64,000 bases of DNA. Source: Cytophagaceae bacterium. GTDB lineage: Bacteria > Bacteroidota > Bacteroidia > Cytophagales > Cytophagaceae. Numbering within the stretch: the stretch's first letter is position 1; each line of letters opens with the position of its first letter. Positions 44,045 to 52,529 of this stretch are shown one piece after another. The notes below the pieces were generated by a model that was given only the letters and a program-made list of their open reading frames with translations, had not been told where the DNA came from and did no database searches. Where the stretch lies: NCBI GenBank assembly GCA_025454925.1, contig JALONM010000004.1, positions 62,001 to 126,000 of the forward strand, written 5' to 3'. Made by a program: the position numbers and the translations under genes.

Positions 44045-44616
44045 GTACGCTAGCAGAAGCCTTACATTTGGAAAGTAGTTGGCTGGAAAGTCTGTTCCGT
44101 TTTCGTAGCCAGCAACCCAGCATAAGTTTGTCTGAGAACAAGGAAGCGCAGCATAGAACCAGTCACCCGATTTCCGAATCCGGGCATTCCCTGGAACCGC
44201 CCATCCATAGGATGGAGGCATTGGTTTGGCTAAACCAATGTAATACCCTTGACCGCCTTACCATGAATCTTGGACTGATACATAAATTCAGGCCTGGATT
44301 CCTGGACAGGAAAATTCATCAATTCTTTACCGGTGCTTCGCGTGAGCCCTTATCGTTATTAAATACACAATTAGGATTGCAGTATAAAGAACAAGGTATT
44401 TTACCATCCTTCGGGCTGGTTCTTTATCTTTTGTGCGGAGATCAGTTAGAAGAACGGATACGCCTGCTTCAGGAACTATCCCAAGGAAATCTTGATTGCC
44501 TTAAACTGGAATGGATTATTGCGGGAGAGCGTCAATTGGAAGATCCATTATTTTCCCACGTGTTGGTGTTGTCGGATGCCATGGCTATGGGCTTGCTCCA
44601 TCACCGCCAACCTTAA
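44041..44616 (+). CDS. Small partner of the metalloprotease, function unknown
   Basis: A 191-residue cytosolic-looking protein translated from an ATGA overlap with the metalloprotease gene. The first 60 residues are polar and probably flexible. The rest is helical and leucine-rich, with IHRMEALVWLNQCNTLDRL, SFGLVLYLLCGDQLEERIRL and LVLSDAMAMGLLHHRQP. No domain was recognised. Tight coupling to a toxin-like enzyme suggests a chaperone, adaptor or immunity protein; this is inference from gene order. It converges on the MBL hydrolase gene 15 nt away. Confidence 0.6.
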   Translation: MSTLAEALHLESSWLESLFRFRSQQPSISLSENKEAQHRTSHPISESGHSLEPPIHRMEALVWLNQCNTLDRLTMNLGLIHKFRPGFLDRKIHQFFTGASREPLSLLNTQLGLQYKEQGILPSFGLVLYLLCGDQLEERIRLLQELSQGNLDCLKLEWIIAGERQLEDPLFSHVLVLSDAMAMGLLHHRQP

Positions 44617-44631
44617 CCTAAAAAAGTAAAA

Positions 44632-45405
44632 TCAGGAAATGTTAATTTTAAGCCCATCATACGCAAGCTTCACGCCTGGAGGTAATTGTTTTTCTACTTC
44701 TTTATGCAATCCCATCTGGTGGCTCAAATGCGTGAGATAAGCTCTTTCAGGCTTTAGCTCTTCAATCACTTCCAAGGCCTGGCGCAAACTATAATGCGAA
44801 ATATGATCCTCTTTGCGAAGCGCGTTTAACACTAATACTTTTGAGCCTCGGATTTTATTCATTTCTACCTCTGAAATAAAATTTGCGTCGGTGATGTAGG
44901 TAAAATCTTCGACCCTAAATCCAAATACAGGAAGTTTGTAATGCATCACCTCAATGGGTGTAAACCGAACGCCATCGATTTCAAAAGGAATATTATCTAT
45001 AGAAATAAGTTCGATCAGCGGAACACCTGGATAGCGCTCGTCAGCAAAGGCATAGGAAAATTCTCTTTTTAGCGCTGCCTGCACGCGGGGGTGTGCAAAA
45101 ACCCGAAAATCTTTTCCTCCTTCTTTGTAATTAAACGCCCTAATATCGTCCATGCCCGCAATATGATCTTTATGCTCATGGGTCATGATCAGCGCTGCCA
45201 GGTCGGAAATACGTTCTCTCAGCACTTGCTGACGAAAATCCGGACCGGAATCTATAATAAAGTTCTTTTGATTACTTCGAATGAGAATGGAAGTACGCAA
45301 TCTTTTATCCCTGAAATCGGCCGAACGGCATACCTCACAGTCACAGGCTATCACTGGAACACCTTGGGAGGTGGCTGTTCCCAGAAAGGTAACTTCCAGT
45401 GACAT
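44632..45405 (-). CDS. MBL-fold metallohydrolase (PhnP-like phosphodiesterase family)
   Basis: A 257-residue protein. VTFLGTATSQGVPVIACDC starts the fold, followed by CEVCRSADFRDKRLRTSILI. The metal site is MTHEHKDHIAGMDDIRAF (HxHxDH). The later FTYITDANFI and AYLTHLSHQMGLH blocks carry further His/Asp ligands. CDCEVC at the N-terminus and this layout resemble PhnP, a cyclic phosphodiesterase. No phn genes are near, so the substrate is open. It is the last gene of the kinase operon, starting 1 nt after the 92-residue gene. Confidence 0.88.
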   Translation of the reverse strand: MSLEVTFLGTATSQGVPVIACDCEVCRSADFRDKRLRTSILIRSNQKNFIIDSGPDFRQQVLRERISDLAALIMTHEHKDHIAGMDDIRAFNYKEGGKDFRVFAHPRVQAALKREFSYAFADERYPGVPLIELISIDNIPFEIDGVRFTPIEVMHYKLPVFGFRVEDFTYITDANFISEVEMNKIRGSKVLVLNALRKEDHISHYSLRQALEVIEELKPERAYLTHLSHQMGLHKEVEKQLPPGVKLAYDGLKINIS

Positions 45406-45406
45406 A

Positions 45407-45685
45407 TTATTTGAGTTCTATTTCTGTCTGTGTGATTTCTAGAAAGAACTTACGGGTTTTATCCGAAAGCATTTCAGGATTGATCCCAATGGTTCTCAGG
45501 ATCTCGATCAAGACATTAACCTTCCCTTCTACCGTAAAATACTTATTCACCACCACTACGTTCTGATCTTTCAGAATGCAATAGCCCGCTTGAAAATTCC
45601 CCTTTTCGTATCTTAGTATATACTTAGATTCGGAAAAAATCTCTTCCAACTTCACCAGAAACTGCGGCGTGTATTTTACTTGCAT
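45407..45685 (-). CDS. Small conserved-looking protein (92 aa) in the kinase operon
   Basis: The 92 residues (YTPQFLVKLEEIFSESKYIL, YEKGNFQAGYCILKDQNVVV, then KYFTVEGKVNVLIEILR) look like a compact alpha/beta protein. No family name is recalled, although similar small proteins occur in other Bacteroidota. It sits 2 nt from the response regulator and 1 nt from the MBL gene, so it is clearly a translated operon member. Confidence 0.75.
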   Translation of the reverse strand: MQVKYTPQFLVKLEEIFSESKYILRYEKGNFQAGYCILKDQNVVVVNKYFTVEGKVNVLIEILRTIGINPEMLSDKTRKFFLEITQTEIELK

Positions 45686-45687
45686 GA

Positions 45688-46059
45688 TTATTTTTCGGTA
45701 AGACGTTTTACAGTGGTAACCAGCAAATCAAAATCCAAGGGCTTGGTCAACACTTCATTGAACCCGGCTGAATTGAATTCTTCTTCGGTATAATTCTTAG
45801 CGTTCCCGGTAATGGCAATTACTGGCATGGAAGCTTTATTTTTATCGGAGAGAGAGCGAATTTCTCTCATGCACGACATACCATCCATCTGAGGCATATT
45901 GATGTCCATCAGAATTAAATCGAAAGTGGTGTTATCCAATAACTTCATTACTTCCTTACCGTTTTTAACTCCGGTAATTTCAAAGTTTTGAAATTGAAGA
46001 ATCTTTTTGGTGAGATTTTGGATCACCGAACTATCTTCAGCAATCAGAATTTTTTTCAT
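45688..46059 (-). CDS. Single-domain response regulator (CheY-like)
   Basis: A 123-residue receiver with no output domain. ILIAEDSSVIQNLTKKIL has the acidic pair. The phospho-acceptor Asp is in DLILMDINMPQMDGMSCM (about residue 53). PVIAITGNAK gives the switch Thr, and VLTKPLDFDLLV the conserved Lys. It follows the hybrid kinase by 14 nt and probably receives phosphate through that protein's Hpt domain. Confidence 0.93.
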   Translation of the reverse strand: MKKILIAEDSSVIQNLTKKILQFQNFEITGVKNGKEVMKLLDNTTFDLILMDINMPQMDGMSCMREIRSLSDKNKASMPVIAITGNAKNYTEEEFNSAGFNEVLTKPLDFDLLVTTVKRLTEK

Positions 46060-46073
46060 AGTGTTTTCTTCTT

Positions 46074-49000
46074 TTATTCCTGTTTCTCTTTTTGGTAACC
46101 CTTCAGAAATTCCTCCAGCTCCTGTTGATAGTGTGCCTTAAAACGATCAAACGCTACGTACAAGTCTTGCAGGGTTTCGGTGATGCCTTCGAAGACATTC
46201 TGCTTTAGATTGCCCTCAATTTTTCTAGCCATGCTTTCAACTTCTCTAATACCCAGGGTCCCGGAAGAACCTTTAAGCGTGTGCAGATGCGATTGTATGG
46301 TTTTGAAATCACCTATCAGGAAAGACTTTTTACAGTCTTCTACCAATTCTGAGGATTCTGATTCAAACTCTTCGTAAATAGCCCTCAGCGTTTCGCTATC
46401 TACAAATCCCATCATGCTTTGTAATACCTCTTCGGCAATGATGGCGCTGCTTTTCGTGTTTGAAGTCCCTTCCTTAAAATTGCTAGAATTATCCTTGATT
46501 TTCAATTTCTCAGAGATCTTATTTATCAACACTTCCGATTTAATAGGCTTCGGAATATAATCGTCCATACCCGCTTTTAAAAACTTCTGACGATCGTCTT
46601 CCATGGCGTAGGCCGTCATGGCTATGATGGGAGGTAAATCTTTGATACCCAAACCTTTTATCTTTTCCGTAGCGGTTATTCCATCCATTTTTGGCATTTG
46701 AATATCCATAAAAATCAGATCATAGGTATTTTTCTGGACCATTTCGATAGCCTCCAGACCATTGGTAGCCACGGATACCCGGCATCCTGCTTTTTTTAAT
46801 ATTTCAGTGGCAACCATACGATTGACCTGATTATCGTCGACCACCAATATGTGAATAACTTGCTGGGCAAAACGATTGGCGATGGTAGGCATGCTCGATT
46901 CCACCAACTCCACTACCTGCGAAGAGTCAGCCAGGTGGGCTTCAAAGGTAAACCAGAATACACTGCCGGTTCCGATTTTACTCGATACTCCAATTTCTCC
47001 ATTCATCATGCGTGAAAGTTCTTTGGAGATGGCAAGCCCCAGGCCTGTTCCTGCGTAGGATTTGGAAAAAGAATTATCTATTTGTGAAAAATTATTGAAT
47101 AGCTTTTTCAAATCCTCTTCTGAAATCCCAATTCCGGTATCAATGATTTCTACCTTTATCTTCACCAGATCTTCTTGCTTACTAAGCAGTCCTGCCCGCA
47201 CGGTAACACTTCCCTCCTCCGTAAATTTAATGGAGTTGGATGCCAGGTTAGATAAAATCTGGAGCAAGCGGGTTTCATCCACCAGCAAGCATGCGGGAAC
47301 ATCAGACTGCATTTCACAAATCAATTCTATGCCTTTTAAATGCGCTTGTTGTTCAAACAGCGAATGCAACTTCTCCAAGGTACCGTTAAAGTTAACCGGT
47401 GCTGGCCTCAACTGCATTTTACCTGCCTCTAACTTGGAAAGGTCCAGAATATCGTTGAGGATGCGCAATAAAGTTTCGGAGGATTTTTTAATGGTGAGTA
47501 TATACCGCTTTTGATCATCATTGAGTGGGGTTTCAATAAGCAAGTCAATCATGCCTATCATTCCGTTCATCGGTGTGCGTATTTCATGGCTCATGTTCGC
47601 CAGAAAACTTTCTTTCACCTTCAGGGATTTTTCCGCAATTTCTTTTGCTTTCAGCAATTCTTCCGAAGCCTTTTTCAAATAGGTGATGTCGCGGGCTACT
47701 CCTTCAATAGCGATCGGCCTATTGGCTTTGTCGTAAATGAAACGGATGTTGGAAATACAATTCAGGAAGGTGCCATCCTTCAGAATCATTTTACTTTCAT
47801 AGTTTTTAATAGAATGATGTATCAGTAAGCGCTTGATGATATTGAAATGCTTATCGTTGCTCACATAAAAGTCGGCGATATTTTTCCCTATCACTTCCTG
47901 TTCTGTAAAGCCACTTATTTCGCATCCGGAAGGACTCATCATGGTGATGGTGCCGTATATATCCGTTCGATAGTAGATATCCTGAAAGGATTCAAAGATG
48001 TTACGGAATTTTTCTTCACTTTCCTGGAGCGATAAATCGTATTGCTTCTTTTCTGTAATATCGTGAGAAATCCCGGATACTTCCTCAATACGGCCATCAG
48101 GCAAAAAGATCGGATTGAGGTAGGTTTCCCGCCAAATAACTTTACCTGATTTTTCGGTAAACTTGGTTTCGTAATGTTGCAATTTACCCATGAAGGCTTC
48201 TTCATACCTTTTGATCACAAAATCCTGATAGTCTGGATCTGCAAGAATTAAACCTTTGGGGTTGCTTGTATTCTGCTCCAGCAAAGGATAGAATTGATAC
48301 TTTTTATATATGGCCTCGGCATAGTTGTGATTGAAGGATGTTAATCCCCACTGGCGATTTACCGACCAGATCAGGTGCGAAGAGCTTTCAAAGATGGCAT
48401 TTAAACGTGCGGTTTGTTCAATGATTTTCTCTTCGTTACGCTTACGTTCAATTACCAATGCAATTTGAGAAGAAATAAAATCCAGGAGTTCGAGATGGAT
48501 TTTTTTGTATTTATTCCTATCGCTGTGACTTTTAACGCAGATGACACCTATGGTGCGGTTTTCGAGTTTAAGTGGAACCCCTAACCATATTTTAGGAACC
48601 GGGCCGAGGAGCTCCACTGTTTTTTCCTTCGCTAAGTGCTGAATATCCTCCTCGTATAGAAAAGTTGGTTTTTCATTAAAGATGGAAAACTCTGTTAAAG
48701 CTTTGCCCACAGGACGTGAGAAGGTGGTATTTCGATCGCCTTGATTCTCGTCTACGTAGTATGGGAAATTCAGCATGTGCTTTTCCACATCCAGCAGAGC
48801 CACATGAAAGTTATTGACGGCAATGATTTTTTTAAGTTCCAGGTGAATGTTGTGCAGCAAACTCTCCAGGTTGTTACTATTGATGGCGAGGGTTGATATT
48901 TTATAGTATAATTGCTGGGCGTGTTCAGATCGGAGGTGTTCCGTATTATCGTGAAAAATACCACGGAATTGAACAGGGCTATCCTTTTCATATCGCACGT

Positions 49001-49772
49001 TTACACTGGCGATAATGTTGATGCTTTTGTTATTTTTGGTTACGAGTACTGTTTCAAACTTATCGTCCTTTTTACCACTTAAAATATTATTGAGATGAGT
49101 AAGCGTATCTTTGATATGATCGGGGTGAATGATATCTCTGAAATTGAGCGCTGAAATTTCGTCTTCGTTGTATTTTAAGGTTTCTTTCCAGGCTTTATTC
49201 ACAAACTGAATGGTGCCATCCAGGGAGAAGATCTGAATTAAGTCATTCGCATTTTCAAACAGATCTTTGAGTTGCTGATCCCCTTCTTTGAGTGCCTTTA
49301 TTTTCTTTTTCTTCTCTGTAATATCTTCCCCTATGAGCGTTGTGCCCACTATTTGCCCAAGGGTATTATTCTGATAAACGATATTAAAGCGCAATGTTTT
49401 TATGCTGCCGTCAGCGAGACGTATTTTACGTTTAATTTTATTGACGAGCTTTTCGGTTTTGAAAAGCGAATCAAGCTCTTGTTTATTTTTTTCTATTTCT
49501 TCTTCAAGGGATAAGTATTGTTGCCAATTCTTTCCAATGATTTCTTCTCCCCAGCCTGTAAATTCTGAAAATGCCTGATTGCAATACGTGATATGGTCTT
49601 CTACATCAATAGTAAGAGCGAAGGAAGGAATCTGATCCAGGGCTTCCCGTAATCGGCTTTCGGATTCCTGCAAAACCAGATTCTTGCGCAACTGAAATGC
49701 TTCCAGCTCTTCTACTCGTTTGCGCAGGTAGTGCAGCTCTTTCTCTTCGGAATCAAACTTTTTTATTTTCAT
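46074..49772 (-). CDS. Hybrid sensor histidine kinase with PAS, GAF, receiver and Hpt domains
   Basis: A 1232-residue soluble kinase with no membrane helix. An N-terminal coiled coil (about 5-45) leads into PAS domains (about 40-155, 165-285), a GAF domain (about 295-440) and two more PAS domains (about 450-575, 580-700). HisKA has FLANMSHEIRTPMNGMIGMI. The HATPase N box is ILSNLASNSIKF, with DTGIGISEEDL and AGTGLGLAISKEL. A receiver follows (ILVVDDNQVNRMVATEIL; DLIFMDIQMPKMDG). Hpt closes the protein with IQSHLHTLKGSSGTLG. A complete phosphorelay is thus on one chain, likely passing phosphate to the CheY-like protein encoded next. The four PAS and one GAF suggest cytoplasmic redox, gas or small-molecule sensing. 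Confidence 0.94.
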   Translation of the reverse strand: MKIKKFDSEEKELHYLRKRVEELEAFQLRKNLVLQESESRLREALDQIPSFALTIDVEDHITYCNQAFSEFTGWGEEIIGKNWQQYLSLEEEIEKNKQELDSLFKTEKLVNKIKRKIRLADGSIKTLRFNIVYQNNTLGQIVGTTLIGEDITEKKKKIKALKEGDQQLKDLFENANDLIQIFSLDGTIQFVNKAWKETLKYNEDEISALNFRDIIHPDHIKDTLTHLNNILSGKKDDKFETVLVTKNNKSINIIASVNVRYEKDSPVQFRGIFHDNTEHLRSEHAQQLYYKISTLAINSNNLESLLHNIHLELKKIIAVNNFHVALLDVEKHMLNFPYYVDENQGDRNTTFSRPVGKALTEFSIFNEKPTFLYEEDIQHLAKEKTVELLGPVPKIWLGVPLKLENRTIGVICVKSHSDRNKYKKIHLELLDFISSQIALVIERKRNEEKIIEQTARLNAIFESSSHLIWSVNRQWGLTSFNHNYAEAIYKKYQFYPLLEQNTSNPKGLILADPDYQDFVIKRYEEAFMGKLQHYETKFTEKSGKVIWRETYLNPIFLPDGRIEEVSGISHDITEKKQYDLSLQESEEKFRNIFESFQDIYYRTDIYGTITMMSPSGCEISGFTEQEVIGKNIADFYVSNDKHFNIIKRLLIHHSIKNYESKMILKDGTFLNCISNIRFIYDKANRPIAIEGVARDITYLKKASEELLKAKEIAEKSLKVKESFLANMSHEIRTPMNGMIGMIDLLIETPLNDDQKRYILTIKKSSETLLRILNDILDLSKLEAGKMQLRPAPVNFNGTLEKLHSLFEQQAHLKGIELICEMQSDVPACLLVDETRLLQILSNLASNSIKFTEEGSVTVRAGLLSKQEDLVKIKVEIIDTGIGISEEDLKKLFNNFSQIDNSFSKSYAGTGLGLAISKELSRMMNGEIGVSSKIGTGSVFWFTFEAHLADSSQVVELVESSMPTIANRFAQQVIHILVVDDNQVNRMVATEILKKAGCRVSVATNGLEAIEMVQKNTYDLIFMDIQMPKMDGITATEKIKGLGIKDLPPIIAMTAYAMEDDRQKFLKAGMDDYIPKPIKSEVLINKISEKLKIKDNSSNFKEGTSNTKSSAIIAEEVLQSMMGFVDSETLRAIYEEFESESSELVEDCKKSFLIGDFKTIQSHLHTLKGSSGTLGIREVESMARKIEGNLKQNVFEGITETLQDLYVAFDRFKAHYQQELEEFLKGYQKEKQE

Positions 49773-50081
49773 ATCGGAAAATTCTTACCTATAGCCTCTG
49801 TTTACACTTAGTGGCTTAACCAAATATACCCAATCTTTAAAGCTATACCAAGCCAGACTTGATTGCTATGCCAGAAGCCTGTAAATTGAAGGAAATTTTT
49901 TCCGGGTAAAATCCTTCCTGGAAAGAATTCATACCCACCTCTTCTTAGAACCTTTTCTAAAAGAGTGAAAACGGATTAACAAAAACAATTGCCTGGTGAC
50001 AAGAAGGTATTTGTTAGGAATCGAACAAGATGAACCAAATTGGCATGACCAGTTGCAGCGAGGCAGCGTGCCTAAGGAAAG
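49773..50081. other. Intergenic region upstream of the kinase operon
   Basis: About 310 nt between divergent genes. It contains the kinase promoter (49821-49852). No plus-strand promoter or small gene was supported. Confidence 0.5.
49821..49852 (-). promoter_or_regulatory. Promoter of the hybrid-kinase operon
   Basis: On the minus strand TATATTTG (49828 to 49821) is a perfect TAnnTTTG -7, with CTTG (49852 to 49849, one mismatch to TTTG) 20 nt upstream. It gives a leader of about 40 nt to the ATG at 49772. Confidence 0.55.
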
Positions 50082-50978
50082 ATGAATAGGAATTCCATTT
50101 CAATTATACCACACAACGCATTGGATAAAGAACGCTGGGATGTCATGATGCGGAAAAGGCAAGCCTACCCCTATCTTTTTTCGTGGTACCTGGATATTTG
50201 TTATCCGCAATGGTCGGCACTGGTCGAAGGAGCCTACGAAAACGGAATACCTTTATTTGTGAAAAATACCATTTTAGGCAAAAGCTTGGAACACCCATGG
50301 TTTGTAGAAAGTCTGGGGGTAGGCGCAACAGCAAAGGGCGAGGACCTGGAAGTGGAATTTCTGAAATGGCAATCTTCTATTCCACATGTACAAAGCATGT
50401 GGCAGCCAATACGGGCTCATGATGCTTTGCAAGCAATGAAACGCTATCAAAGCTGGGAAAAAAGTTCCCAGAAAAATTATCCGGGGAAAGTACTACGACG
50501 GAATTTAAGAAAGGCTGAAGCGGCAGGATTTAAAACGATTGAGGAAGTACCTGCCGATATTTTTATTCAATTGCTGAGTGACCAATTACGGTTTAAAAAT
50601 GCAGGTTATACCCAAAAACAGTTTTTGATTTTATCTAACTTGGTGAAGGCTGCCTTGGCGGCAAACAAAGGTCGTATCGAGGGTATTCGAGACGAAGAAG
50701 GATGGCATTGCGCGCAGTTTTATGTGTATGAGAACGAGCGTTGTTTGCTTGTATCCTGCTTTAGCGATGAAAAATCAAGAATGCATAGCGGGTTGCATTT
50801 TTTACTTTACTCCATTTTTGAAAAATTCCCCGACAGCATGCAGGTTCACTTCGGGGGGTCTAATGTACGGGCCATTGCTGAATTCAATAAAAACTTTGGT
50901 GCCGTCGATCATTATTATCAGGTCTTACAACGATCTTTTCTACCTTCGCCTTTTTCCAGAATTCTCGCATGGCTTTAA
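50082..50978 (+). CDS. FemAB/GNAT-like acyltransferase
   Basis: A 298-residue cytosolic protein. The N-terminal half (YLFSWYLDICYPQWSALVEG, then FVKNTILGKSLEHPWFVESLG) and the basic block YPGKVLRRNLRKAEAAGFK resemble Bacteroidota FemAB/BioF2-type GNAT proteins. The later part has RIEGIRDEEGWHCAQFYVYENE, SRMHSGLHFLLYSIFE and VHFGGSNVRAIAEFNKNFGA, the usual late-fold pattern with the FGG/NxxxxFNKNFG end. Substrate is unknown. It overlaps the deacetylase-like gene by 10 nt, so the pair may act on the same amino-sugar or glycan. Confidence 0.75.
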   Translation: MNRNSISIIPHNALDKERWDVMMRKRQAYPYLFSWYLDICYPQWSALVEGAYENGIPLFVKNTILGKSLEHPWFVESLGVGATAKGEDLEVEFLKWQSSIPHVQSMWQPIRAHDALQAMKRYQSWEKSSQKNYPGKVLRRNLRKAEAAGFKTIEEVPADIFIQLLSDQLRFKNAGYTQKQFLILSNLVKAALAANKGRIEGIRDEEGWHCAQFYVYENERCLLVSCFSDEKSRMHSGLHFLLYSIFEKFPDSMQVHFGGSNVRAIAEFNKNFGAVDHYYQVLQRSFLPSPFSRILAWL

Positions 50979-51973
50979 CGATTTGCATTACCTGGGATTA
51001 TGAATTGTACTTTGGCTCTGAGACGGGTACCGTGGAAGCCTGCATGCTTGCACCAACACGCAGGATAGGAGCACTGGCCGCCGCCGCTGGCGCTTCCATG
51101 ACATTTTTTATTGACATGTCCTTTTTACTTTGCCTGCGCCAACAGATGGATTCGTTTCCAGCGTTGAAAGAATCGTATCACGCGATTGAAGCGCAGTTGC
51201 AGCAGCTTATTGCCGAGGGACATCGCTGCGAATTGCACTTGCACCCTCATTGGATAGATTGCCGCTACGATGGACAGCGTTGGCAAATGAACACACAACG
51301 CTACCGGTTGCACGACCTAGAACCTGACGAACGATACCAACACATCCTGGATGCTTCTAAGCTATTGACTTCTATTACAGGGGTAGCACCCCGCCTATTT
51401 AGAGCCGGTGGCTATTGTGCACAGCCTTTTGCAGATCTTATTACGGGCTTGAAGGATGCAGGCATCTGCACCGACAGCAGTGTATTTGCGGGTGGTAAAT
51501 CGCCAGTAGGTCTTCCTCATTGCTACGACTATGAAAATGCGCCTGTGCTTGAAAAATACAGGTTCGAAAACGACCTGATCGCAGTGAATCCTGAAGGGAG
51601 TTTTGGAGAAATACCGATTAGTGCGCGCTTCTACAGCCCCTGGTTTTTCGCGCGTGTATATGCCTTGGGAAGGCTTTTCCCTTCCCGGCACAAAAGCGTA
51701 GCGGCAGGTGCAGCGCTGGGAGCCAAAGGCTTTCGTAAAATGCAACTAACGAAAGGCGGCACTTTCCCCCTTTCAACCGATGGATATTATTCCTCTGTGC
51801 TGAATTCGGAAATTAACAAGGCTGTGGCTGCTAACAAAAATTTATTGGTAACACTCGGACATCCTAAAGCCATGAGTGAATTTTCATTTCGCCAATTACA
51901 AAAAATTCTACAACGCAAAGATGCGCGCTTCTCAAGCTTACCTTTCTTTTCCGGAACTGAATTTCTGCCGTAA
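50969..51973 (+). CDS. Polysaccharide-deacetylase-like (NodB-fold) protein
   Basis: A 334-residue protein. The opening ICITWDYELYFGSETGTVE supplies the catalytic/metal Asp region. ASMTFFIDMSFLL and CELHLHPHWIDC (HxHPHW, metal His pair) follow, then RAGGYCAQPFADLI (RxGGY, the R-x-P-x-G equivalent) and LVTLGHPKAMSEF with the late His. The layout matches carbohydrate esterase family 4-type hydrolases that remove N-acetyl or similar groups. No signal peptide is present. The start lies inside the end of the FemAB-like gene. Confidence 0.8.
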   Translation: MALTICITWDYELYFGSETGTVEACMLAPTRRIGALAAAAGASMTFFIDMSFLLCLRQQMDSFPALKESYHAIEAQLQQLIAEGHRCELHLHPHWIDCRYDGQRWQMNTQRYRLHDLEPDERYQHILDASKLLTSITGVAPRLFRAGGYCAQPFADLITGLKDAGICTDSSVFAGGKSPVGLPHCYDYENAPVLEKYRFENDLIAVNPEGSFGEIPISARFYSPWFFARVYALGRLFPSRHKSVAAGAALGAKGFRKMQLTKGGTFPLSTDGYYSSVLNSEINKAVAANKNLLVTLGHPKAMSEFSFRQLQKILQRKDARFSSLPFFSGTEFLP

Positions 51974-52177
51974 CCAGGGAATAACGCTATCGGCAATCAG
52001 ATACGTTAGCAGGCCTCCTATCAGCATCGTACGATACGGGTAATCCTGCAACACGCAAGTACCGCTGGCGCAGCCCCAGTAATACCAGTATAGATAGCCG
52101 AATCCTACTCCTACCAAGCTGAGCAGGGGAATAAGCCAAGGAGCATTTAACCACTTTTTGAAAATACTATCGTTCAT
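51938..52177 (-). CDS. Small two-helix membrane protein (DUF6132-like)
   Basis: A 79-residue protein from the ATG at 52177. Two hydrophobic segments (about 15-35 and 51-66) flank WGCASGTCVLQDYPYRTMLIG. That CxxGxC loop is typical of a small Bacteroidota membrane family I associate with DUF6132, often near redox or rhodanese genes. Its 3' end overlaps the deacetylase-like gene's 3' end by 36 nt, tail to tail. The two Cys may bind metal or form a disulfide. Confidence 0.72.
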   Translation of the reverse strand: MNDSIFKKWLNAPWLIPLLSLVGVGFGYLYWYYWGCASGTCVLQDYPYRTMLIGGLLTYLIADSVIPWLRQKFSSGKER

Positions 52178-52529
52178 ATCAACCAAGGTTATACGTTTTT
52201 ATCTCTTTATAATCTAAAAACTCACTTCCAGCGAAGTTGTCTTTGTTTTGCGTTCTAAGAAGTTTGTCTAGTTCAACAACAGGCCTTACAGTTAAGTTCC
52301 GAATTTTAACTTTCCATTCCATGTAGTTACATGGATGAAAATCGAGGAGTCTTTTGTTGGGGTATTGAGCTTGAATACGAAGTAAATTAAAGCAACATAG
52401 TCGTTGGAGATGTAGCCACATACCTGCGTGGAAATAAAATATAGTTGGTGGATTTCCGGAAAACTACATAAAAAAAGCCGCGACTGGCGCGGCTTTTATA
52501 TTTCCTTGGAAAGTGGAACGTTCTAATTG
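52178..52529. other. Intergenic region between the small membrane protein and the argE-like gene
   Basis: About 350 nt. It holds the terminator of the arginine genes (52473-52497). An 80-codon open frame on the minus strand (52179-52421) has no protein-like character and overlaps the leader of the membrane protein gene. Confidence 0.5.
52473..52497 (-). terminator. Intrinsic terminator of the argF'-argB-argE operon
   Basis: AAAAGCCGCG/CGCGGCTTTT is a perfect 10-bp stem around a 5-nt loop, with T-rich flanks on both strands. It lies 33 nt past the deacylase stop. Confidence 0.88.

Noticed and set aside
42638-44616. Contractile injection system locus
   Set aside because: No sheath, tube, baseplate or AAA+ gene is in the window; only the effector-like pair is seen.
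52179-52421. 80-codon open frame upstream of the small membrane protein
   Set aside because: No family-like pattern and no promoter; it overlaps the neighbour's leader.
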